Of a stretch of DNA of 64,000 bases, positions 56,018-64,000 are shown in pieces (the first letter of the stretch is position 1; every line of letters starts with the position of its first letter). The stretch comes from Ostrinia nubilalis. Lineage: Eukaryota > Arthropoda > Insecta > Lepidoptera > Crambidae. A program made the translations under genes and the position numbers. Location of the stretch: NCBI RefSeq assembly GCF_963855985.1, contig NC_087096.1, forward strand, positions 3,534,001 to 3,598,000, given 5' to 3'. The notes under the pieces are model-generated. The model worked only from the letters and a program-made list of their open reading frames with translations. It searched no databases and was not told the DNA's origin.

Positions 56018-58291
56018 CTTTACCAGTGATGTTTCTTTTTTCTGCCCTTGAGATTAACAATTTAAGGGTATTAAGTATTTCAGAATTAAATTATTCAGAT
56101 TACGGTTGATTATTCTCATGGTAATTGTTGGAAAAAAACAGGCAATGTCTGCTGCACAAACTAATATTTTCAAGCTTGACACATGTTTGATAAATTAAGT
56201 AGGTACATGTTTGATAAATTAATACGAGTCATTTCCCTCAGTACATAATAATAAAATTAATGTTATAGCCAAAAATTTCCCCGAATTCGTAACTTTCCGC
56301 TTCGCAACTGCTCGCAAATATAATTAATAGGTACATTCCGAATAAACAATACCGAAAACAAACCAAGTTCGCTTTTAATTATTGAAGTAGGCACTTCGTT
56401 CAGTGTTCTCATTACTGAATTCTTAATTCGTTCAGGTCAAGGGCCTGAACAAGTCGGAATGAAAAGCCCAGGAGGGCCTGGCGAGGGCTGAAAAGGCAGT
56501 CCCTCTGAGCGTCGGCGCTCCACGTCGAGAGCTCTTCTCTCAGGCTCGTTCACTTCGTATGCACTCACGTCGATTCCGACTGTAGTGCGTTGGCCCGCAT
56601 TGATTCGGGGAGAAACTACGGGAATGCAGTGAATGTTTACCACACAAAAGCGGTTCAATCTTATTTCGTTTAACGGAACTGTACCTACTAGTATACAGCT
56701 GCATTCATTTCGATTATAGACGTAGTATAAGACGTAGAGTACTGTACCTTTCTTACTCAAGTATCTTCACAAAGAAACGGATTAGATTCTTAATGCTTTG
56801 ATGCCTTTTTGTACCTTTGGTATCCAGTTTGGTTTTAAGTTAACAAAACCTCATTACGTAATCATTTGATCAACCATAATTCTATACAAAATATTTGTTT
56901 TTCATACAGCCCACCGAAGAAAATCCTTGCATATTAATATGCAAAAGCAATGAATTTTTAATTAGGGATACAAGATCAGACGGAGGACTTATAACACGGA
57001 TCCCCAAATCCCCATTAAATATGTATTCTCCTGCAATGGAATATACATCATACATACGAGTATACGTGTGTGCGTTGTAGTGACCAAAAACAAATATAGA
57101 CTCGTCAAGTCATAAAAAATGCATCACTGGTAATGGATGGCGTATCTCCACCAACGGAGGTATAGCCATAGATGCTGTGATTCATTCACTGGCGTATATC
57201 CAGATAGGATTGTGCTGTGTAATTTGTCATCGCGCTCAAATGTAAATGTAGGCGAAAGCTTAATCCAAAATACTGAGAAGTAACATTTAATAAAGCAAGG
57301 AAATTGAATATGCTACCAACTGACTGAAACACTGAAATGGTAAGGAGTTTGAAGATGAAACGATCAAATAAAGTGAGTAATATCTTAGAAAAGCTCCAGC
57401 TCGTGAGTCCACTACTAAAGTTAGATATCCTGATCACCCTGAAGACTGAAGAAAGTGATTTTTATGTATACCTAGGTATCACATCCTTATTCTCCGACTA
57501 CGAAACGTAACCACTTGATTGTGCAAGTTTTTATTAATTCAATCAATACTATTTTTTAGATATCCACCACATAATTTATTTTGACTTGTAAGTAGGTATT
57601 TCTGAAGTCATGTACCTATCTACTGACACGGCTGATCAGAAGGTACACCCAAGTCACTCAACCCTAATGGATGCCGGCCCTCCAGCTGTTGCAGGCACAT
57701 TAGCCTCTTAAATAATGCTACAACTCCACTTATCTTGGCTCTCCCTTAAAGAGGGGAATACATTTTACCTGAAGGAAAACCTCGGTGAAGTGCTGATCGC
57801 TATTTTTATTAGCTACATAAATTATAGACACATTTACACGCATAAGCATGGTTATCTTTATCTACATTACTTAGTACAAACTAGTACCACTTACAAAATA
57901 CCTACAATGTGTTAAGACCTTATCCAGTAAATTCCAAATATATATTTTTTATAGAATTTCCATCTGTGGTTTGAAAGAGCATCTTCAAAACGCAGTAAGT
58001 ATTTATATTAATTACAAAGCTTGATCGCTCTACTTAGTCCCATGTGCATGTAAGGTTTGTATGACTAGACGTGTGACTGGAAAATCATTTTCACGTGTAT
58101 GAACAGCTAGTCTAGATGCAAAAGGTAAATGCCTGCTCTAGTTCTAAAAAAAATTCCTAATAATAACCTGGTAGAGTCAAAACCAGGGTAATGTCCAGAA
58201 CTTACTGAAATAATTTGTATGTTGACCTGGATCGTATTGATTCATTTAATAATAAATATTTCCAGCGCTAGTTTACTCGTATAAATAGCCG
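56018..58291. other. Gene-free stretch with one GC-rich ORF-like patch
   Basis: 56436-56640 is GC-rich, and on the minus strand reads in frame as INAGQRTTVGIDVSAYEV, then PERRALDVERRRSEG and PSPGPPGLF. It looks like decayed coding sequence, perhaps of a transposon, but I cannot assign it. The rest is AT-rich and unremarkable. Confidence 0.35.
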
Positions 58292-58373
58292 TATTATTTA
58301 ACTTTGTATTTGTGGTTTCATTACAAACATCGACCACGAAAGTTTCATTTGATGTGAAAACTGTGTTCAACAT
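58292..58373. repeat. 82-bp direct repeat, left copy
   Basis: Identical at every base to 59453-59534. It starts TATTATTTAACTTTG and ends GTGTTCAACAT. The two copies flank the truncated retrotransposon at 58374-59452 on its exact boundaries, so it is best read as a very long target-site duplication. Confidence 0.95.
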
Positions 58374-58950
58374 CGAAGACAAAAGCGAAGAACTAGAGGT
58401 AGAGCGACGAATTAACATGAGCTGGAAAAAATTTTGGTCCCTAAAGGAAATTTTAAAAGGGAAATTTCCTCTCCATTTAAAGAAAACTGTCCTGGACACC
58501 TGTATCTTGCCTACTCTTACATATGGATGCCAAACGTGGACATACAACAATAAAATAAAAAGTAAACTAGTAGTATGCCAGAAAGCGATGGAGAGAAGTG
58601 TAATGAAATTAAGAAGAATACATAAAGTAAAAAGCGAAAAAATAAGAAGAAAAACGAAAGTTATAGACGCCTTACAATATGCCCTAAAACAAAAGTGGCA
58701 GTGGGCAGGACATATAGCAAGATACACAGACAAACGATGGACACTAGAGTCAACCATATGGAAGGGACCGAAAGGAAAAAGGAAAAGAGGGCGCCCTCGA
58801 AAGAGATGGATAGAGGATATAGAAAAGATAGCAGGAAGTAAATGGAGAGAGAAAGCTACGGATAGAGAGATTTGGAAGAAGCTGGAGGAGGCCTTTACCC
58901 GAGAAGGGGTTCCAATCAATAACGCTGAAGAGAGTAATGATAGCGAGTAG
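58374..58950 (+). pseudogene. RTE-type reverse transcriptase, C-terminal fragment
   Basis: About 190 codons are open without a stop. The order of blocks is EVERRINMSWKKFWSL, LDTCILPTLTYGCQTWT, CQKAMERSVM, KQKWQWAGHIARYTDKRW, RGRPRKRWIEDIEK and WKKLEEAF, the conserved region that follows the RT core in RTE-clade elements. The endonuclease and the catalytic FADD region are missing because of 5' truncation. The apparent ATG at 58312 lies in the duplicated target DNA, not in the element. Confidence 0.9.
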
Positions 58951-59058
58951 AAGGAAGGGAAACTAAATTTATACATTAAACACTTAAAAGTAATTACTAC
59001 ACGTTATATTTATAATTTAAATATTAAACCCTAGCATGTAAAAACAATTTATTGAAGA

Positions 59059-59291
59059 TCCCAACTAATATTATAAATGCGAAAGTAACTCTGTCTGTCT
59101 GTCTGTCTGTTACGCTTTCCCGCTTAAACCTCTCAACCGATTTTGATGAAATTTGGCATAGAGATAGTTTGAGTCCCGGGAAAGAACATAGGATAGTTTT
59201 TATCCCGGTTTTTGAAACAGGGACGCGCGCGATAAAGTTTTTCTGTGACAGACAAAATTCCACGCGGGCGAAGCCGCGGGCGGAAAGCTAG
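59059..59291 (+). mobile_element. Helitron-like element, near-consensus copy
   Basis: It starts TCCCAACTAATATTATAAAT, carries (GTCT)n at 59092-59111, CGCTTTCCCGCTTAAACC and ATCCCGGTTTTTGAAACAGG, and ends with the hairpin GCGGGCGAAGCCGCGGGC, GGAAAGCTAG, then T. It sits between A and T in the 3' UTR of the 58.4-kb RTE element with no duplication. It is the shortest uninterrupted reference copy for the split element at 36261. Confidence 0.85.
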
Positions 59292-59452
59292 TTGGAAATA
59301 AAAACGGCTTTATTATTATTTATATTTTGTGCTTTTTCCACCTCAGCTTAAAAGCTGGAAAATTAAAGATCAGCTACGGGCATTGCCAAGTACCTGATCT
59401 ATAATAAGATTAATTAAGTGTTTATATTACGATGGGCCAGCAGAATTATTAT

Positions 59453-59534
59453 TATTATTTAACTTTGTATTTGTGGTTTCATTACAAACATCGACCACGA
59501 AAGTTTCATTTGATGTGAAAACTGTGTTCAACAT
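59453..59534. repeat. 82-bp direct repeat, right copy
   Basis: It is the identical partner of 58292-58373. The (ATT)n tail of the retrotransposon runs into its first bases (TATTATTT). Confidence 0.95.
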
Positions 59535-61702
59535 GGCAGCCGGGCAGGGATATTGTTGATTGATAACTTAATTAAAGCCAGATTCGTGAAGTAGCAATTC
59601 TTAACGAATTTACGACCAAATTATCCGATATTACGATCTTTCAGTCAAAATTAATTGAAGTAACAACGTCTGACGTCGTAACAATATATTTTCTGAAAAG
59701 GTGATATTATTCCAGTGACATGTATTTCATCATTTGTCCTCTAGATCTTTCTCGAAAAGCAACATGTTTATGGCTACACCTAGTAATTACGAGTAGTAGT
59801 AGCTAGGTGTGAAATACTAGGTAGGTGTAGCTATCAAGATATTTTTGCAGGGCAATTGAATCGCACTTAGCCTCTTGATTGGACCACTGTGCGCAACCAT
59901 CAAGTTATAATAAACCAACCATATTTAATAGCATGACCCTAAATACATAGAGAAATAAAATGATTCACAGAATAATATGATATCTTGAATCTACATAAAA
60001 TATTTTACGACGGCAACGTGAGCGAGAATACAGAGCTAAACGAATTTACCTCGAAATTTATCAAATTAAAACGGTTCAAATTCGCTCATTACCGGCAGCA
60101 ATTAGCAATGTTTATTCGAAGCGCTCAGAAGGGCTTGAGGGAGGGACGTGTCGCGTAATAACCCTTATGAATGTTGCATGTATTTCGCCGTATCTAAAGG
60201 AGCCAGCCAATTAAAGATGTTCCCCAAACATACGTACATTAATAAATGTTTGTCGGCCATCTTTGCGCGGCGGACGTGCGTAAAAATGCCTTTGTGAAAG
60301 TCTGTGATGATAAAATTAAATATTGCTCTCTGGCCGAAAGAATCTGAGTTCCTTTTTACATATGTATTACGAATTTTATGAAAACTCTTTTATAATGGGA
60401 AAGGATTTAAAAGAGCTAGCGAGTCGTAGGCGTCTATTAACTCTATATTATTCCACAAAGGCGGTCTTATTAAAGAAGAATTATCATCAGACTTCATTTT
60501 AAAAAAAAAGAAGTCTACGCTTTACGTGTATCTCATGCGAAAAATATTATTATCTGAAAGGATGATAATCTGCTAGTACTTGTACCTAAGCTTATCTTAT
60601 TAAATGCGTTTCATGGAAACACGGTGCGAACTTTCCTGAAGGAAAGCTTCAAAAACATCCATCTTCTCAGAAATAAATTTGCTAATTCATCTCACGAGGT
60701 AGCGGCGAAAAGTGAGCAAGGGGAGTATAGCTTTTCCACAATCTCATTTGACGTCACGTTAGAATGGACGTTCAGGGAAGAAACGTCAAGTATTCAGAAA
60801 AAGCTGGGACAAATGAATGGAAGAATTCAGACAATATCTCAGTATGTCAGTAGACTCACTCCGTCGGATTAAATTTTTAATAATATTTTAATTTAATAGT
60901 CATGTATGTACCTTTTGCGTACCTGCAAATCGAATTAAAAAGATTTCATATTGGGCTTAAATAACTACCTAGTTAATAGTTTTACCTAGACCCCTGCCAA
61001 GTTGCCTGCCTTATATTTCTTTGAATTAAATTCGTTACGGTTCCAAAGGTTTTCCCGAGAGTAGCTCAGCCTTCACTCGCATTGGTTGGGTCTTATTAAC
61101 AAGCAATAATAAAGTATGCAGCAAAAGGTAAGTTATACCCAACGGAAATTTAAACTGTATGTGAATGGAAATTAATCAGAAAAGATAGAAGGAGAACAAC
61201 TGGTAGCGCTCTATCAACTGTCACAAGTTTGCTAGTTGAGTCTCAGACCCCCCAGAGTTATTATTTGCCCCCCAAAAGGCTACTTCACCTACTTCCATTG
61301 TGGCTCGGGGCCAGTGAATGAAAGCATTCCGCCTTCTATGGCCTTCCGGAAATTAAAGCGTGGGCCATGCCGACATGTTCCGATTTTACAATTGGGCCGC
61401 TAAGAGATTGTAATATCCTGTTTCACGCCTAAAGTGTTGTAGGCGCCAGTAAATAACGCCATTAATGTTGCGTAAAAATAAATCGGTGAATTATTCGACT
61501 ACCTACTTATTTCAATTCGCTTTCTTTGGAAAATGTTGGGTGCTTTCTGAGGTGCCGCCTACATGCTTCCTTTGTAAGAAAGTATGTATATGAAATGATA
61601 TTTTTAGCCGGCTGAGACCTTTTTTGAATATCATTACCAATAAAAGGTACAAAAATAAATGTTACAATATTTTCTCTTTAAGTCGCAACATTATATTTTG
61701 TA
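59535..61702. other. Gene-free stretch with possible conserved non-coding patches
   Basis: 60085-60290 (CCGTATCTAAAGGAGCCAGC, CAATTAAAGATGTTCC) and 61270-61480 (GTGGCTCGGGGCCAGTGAAT, GCCATTAATGTTGCG) are GC-richer, repeat-free patches with homeodomain-site-like words. An 82-codon frame at 60624 starts at GTG and is not supported as a gene. Confidence 0.35.
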
Positions 61703-61910
61703 CTAGCGGCCGCCCGCGACTTCGTACGCGTGGATCCCGTTTTACCCCCTTCATCTATCTTACGCGGTTTAGATTTTTTCATACAAATGTTTTTTCCCGC
61801 TAACTCCCGTTCCCGTAGGAATTTTGCAATATCCTGTTGTAACTAAGCTTTAAGTTTACTAAGATACCTGTATGCCAAATTTCAAGCGTCTATCTTATGC
61901 GGTTTAGATA
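61703..61910 (-). mobile_element. Truncated Helitron-like element, second subfamily
   Basis: In minus orientation its 3' end (hairpin GTCGCGGGCGGCCGCTAG) is intact. It matches the 3' ~200 bases of 43641-44131 and 27441-27936, then stops in the middle of the second GCGGTTTAGAT unit, so its 5' half is missing. Confidence 0.8.
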
Positions 61911-64000
61911 TATTTTGTCTACTTTGATGTTGATATTGTTTTTATAACTTCCGCTGTCTGTATTCTTCAAGACTAGTTTATTTGTACGAGTGTATAAATC
62001 CACCGCCATTTTGAAAATCGTTTTGCCAAAAAATAAATCAAGGGGCTTCACTATTTCTGTTTGTGCAAAAACAAAACCGCGTCAAGCTGAGCGCCGTCCT
62101 TTTTTTCTTCTGGCAATCTCTTAAAGCGGTAAAGTAAAGGGTGGTTCACACCAGCTGCTAACAAAGCATTGATCGCTAATTGATGGGAAAACTTGAGAGC
62201 CGTGGTAATTGGATTCGCCCTTAATGAGCCGTGCCGCCAACGAGTTTGAGCGTGAATCTATGTAATATAATTTCAGGTAAGCATCAATGTGTCCTTTACT
62301 TTAAATCATTACTGAAATATAAGTTAAGAAATATTTTTTATCTGTTTAAAACACTTATGTGTTAAAAGTTAAAAGTAAACACTATCTGTGGTCGCGATCC
62401 TCATCAGTGAGGTAACGAGGAAGAAGAAGAAGAAGAAGTGTTAAAAGTAATTAAATGTGGCTTCATTTGTAGCACTTGTGTGTTTTAAAGTTTTGTAAGT
62501 TGCCTATTTTAAAAAATTACTTGAGTTCATCTATTTTTTTACAGCAACTCTATAATAAAAGTTGGCAATGTAAAAATTAAAATCTTTAAACATCCAATAC
62601 CTACTTTAATACAAAATAAGTAAGTGATCTAGTAAAAGTTTTAAATATTGATGCATATACATATTTAAGTTGTTCAGCTTGAAATCCGCCATTTGCAAAA
62701 TCATGCATGATGTTTTCGATGTTTATAATTTACTAAATAAAATTACTTCATTATTATAAAACGCCGTCGAGTAAAATTTTTTATTCCCTTAATTAAATTA
62801 GAAGATTACCTTTCTTTACTGCACGTTAAAAGTCTGTACCTAGTACAAATTAATCTAGATTATCTATTATACAAAATGATTCTAAAATAATAAGCCACGA
62901 AGTTGGATATAGGTTCTTAATTCCTCTGAAGTCCTGAAAGATTTTATTCAGTATTGAAGACTAAAACTTACTTGAAATATTTGCTTGATAAATGTTTTTT
63001 CAGTTAAAACTTTGAAATAGTAATAGTACCTATCCTTAAATGATACGTGCACAATACAAAATTACTTTTTCCGCAAAAATATTTCGAATAAAAATATAAA
63101 ATTGAATGACATTAAAATAGCTTACCTTTTATTTACGCCTCCGCAGCCTAACCTAACCTCCACATTCCTCGGAAAAGTCAATCAAATTCTTTGCGCAAGA
63201 CACTGGTGATTACAGAAGTACCAATTAGCAATGGACCGTTACTTTTATGGATATTAAAAGAGTAGAATCGGTGAGAGAATAATACCGAGGAGTTTCGCAC
63301 AGGCGTGGTGGCAAGACCGCGACGCGAGGGGCACTGACCAAGCTTGCCTGCGCCGCGCCGCCCTCGCGAAGCTACGCGAAACCTGCAAGAGTTGATTTGT
63401 TGCAGAGGGGTAAGTTCTCTGAAATCTGTACCTAATCGTCAAGTTTGCGTGGCTGTTGCACGAAAGTAATTCTCAAGTGACGTTTAACGGAGCGATAGAA
63501 GAAATGGAGAATAAAAACCTATAGCTAATAATTTTAAGATTATGTTTTAGAAACGCATACGTAACGGGTAAATTAAAGATTCTACAGTTTTTTTTCTCAG
63601 TCCATACTTTATCAATAAAAACAATTGGCTGGTTTGGGTGAGTGCCATTTGATGCTTGATATTCCGCCCTACAATTTGTTGGCTCAGATGCATGAGCGAA
63701 TTCGCTCATCATGAATCGAATGAATCATCATGAATCTGGCGCACATATTCTTGGGCAGATGGTGATAGGAATGATAGGATATGTAATTTACCTACACACA
63801 ATTTAAGAATAGGTACCTATCTAAATTTTTGATAAGATCTGAATGTAAATTTCATGAAATGCCTACAAAATAAACTATTGTCCTTCTGTGAACTCTGTCG
63901 CAAGTTGCTCTTTGCCCACCCGGCAGGGCGGGCGGCTGTATTCGATACGGGAAGCTCGCTCGCCCTTCGCAGACCTTTGTTTTGCGTCTAGCGCCACAGC
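61911..64000. other. Gene-poor end of the window
   Basis: 62140-62270 is repeat-free and GC-richer, with ACCAGCTGCT and GCTAATTGATGG. 63290-63410 is GC-rich and ends at CAGAGGG|GTAAGTTC on the plus strand, a good donor that could end a 5' UTR exon starting in this patch, but no ATG-led frame supports it. The last 100 bases are GC-rich again and are cut by the window edge. Confidence 0.35.
62389..62438 (+). mobile_element. Probable LINE 3'-end fragment with (GAA)n tail
   Basis: GGTCGCGATCCTCATCAGTG, then AGGTAACGAG and (GAA)6, looks like the short 3' end of a non-LTR element with a trinucleotide tail. A dispersed family with similar wording is remembered from Lepidoptera. Only about 50 bases can be assigned. 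Confidence 0.45.

Larger units (their letters stand above)
58374..59452 (+). mobile_element. 5'-truncated RTE-type retrotransposon with 82-bp flanking duplication
   Basis: The element starts inside the RT C-terminal coding region (CGAAGACAAAAGCGAAG), runs through a stop at 58948-58950 and an AT-rich 3' UTR, and ends GATGGGCCAGCAGA followed by an (ATT)n tail. A Helitron-like element (59059-59291) has inserted in the 3' UTR. Its protein differs considerably from the intact RTE at 12.9 kb, so it is another subfamily. Confidence 0.88.

Noticed and set aside
58242..58976. A 244-codon minus-strand open frame
   Set aside because: It lies opposite the RTE C-terminal fragment, whose conserved protein blocks are on the plus strand. 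The antisense frame is a by-product of purine-rich coding sequence.
27790..59111. GTCT/CAGA tandem runs as CRISPR-like or regulatory arrays
   Set aside because: They are simple microsatellites inside Helitron-like elements. There are no spacers, and a CRISPR array is not expected in an insect genome.
60624..60872. 82-codon plus-strand frame with mixed composition
   Set aside because: It begins at GTG, with no upstream ATG in frame and no recognised motif.
63290..63410. GC-rich patch ending in a GTAAGT donor as a coding exon
   Set aside because: No ATG-led frame or acceptor supports coding. At most it is an untranslated exon, so it is only mentioned in the region note.
1..64000. tRNA or rRNA genes
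   Set aside because: No convincing A-box/B-box pair or rRNA core sequence was seen by eye. A tRNAscan-type search would be needed to exclude a short tRNA or a tRNA-derived SINE.

Overview
The window looks like intergenic or intronic DNA from a lepidopteran (moth or butterfly) genome. This rests on the AT-rich, gene-poor background, the many short non-autonomous elements ending in a CG-rich hairpin plus CTAG(T), the frequent GTCT/CATC microsatellites, and RTE- and R1-clade LINE sequences of the lepidopteran type. No species can be named from this alone, and nothing here is bacterial or organellar.

The only complete protein-coding gene that can be supported with high confidence belongs to a transposon: a full-length RTE-clade non-LTR retrotransposon (12895-16072, minus strand) with an uninterrupted 991-residue endonuclease/reverse transcriptase ORF and a 9-bp target-site duplication. 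At least five other pieces of RTE-type elements lie in the window (2952, 19664, 29836, 48937 and 58374). Most are 3'-terminal fragments with simple-repeat tails, as expected of 5'-truncated retrotransposition.

The host's own genes are represented by little. The best candidate is a short minus-strand exon at 30044-30134 that encodes a signal peptide, ends in a consensus splice donor, and is preceded by an acceptor-like site and a six-copy 25-bp minisatellite. Two weaker candidates are a 178-bp exon-like ORF at 55840-56017 and a 63-codon small ORF at 33320-33511. The rest is probably large introns and/or intergenic DNA.

Layout: 1-6 kb has a Helitron-like element, two adjacent inverted repeats and an RTE 3' end. 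6.7-8.4 kb is a hAT-type element (8-bp duplication) carrying an R1-clade LINE remnant. 12.9-16.1 kb is the intact RTE. 17.9-20.8 kb has a hAT MITE, an RTE fragment and a decayed Tc1/mariner element with unusually long terminal inverted repeats. 23-30 kb has Helitron-like copies and the signal-peptide exon. 36-38 kb has a Helitron-like element with an internal 860-bp insertion rich in ATCGAT, then a TA-flanked MITE. 43-50.5 kb has a Helitron-like copy, a roughly 97-bp tandem array and a TTAA-flanked 3-kb element holding three younger elements. 52-53.2 kb has a Harbinger-like MITE and a perfect 145-bp inverted repeat. 58.3-59.5 kb is a truncated RTE element flanked by an exact 82-bp direct repeat and itself split by a Helitron-like element.

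The most unusual signals are the perfect 145+29+145 hairpin at 52.9 kb, the 82-bp duplication around the 58.4-kb retroelement, the apparently duplication-free 860-bp insertion at 36.4 kb, and several diverged local duplications of non-coding segments (24, 35, 45 and 51-52 kb).
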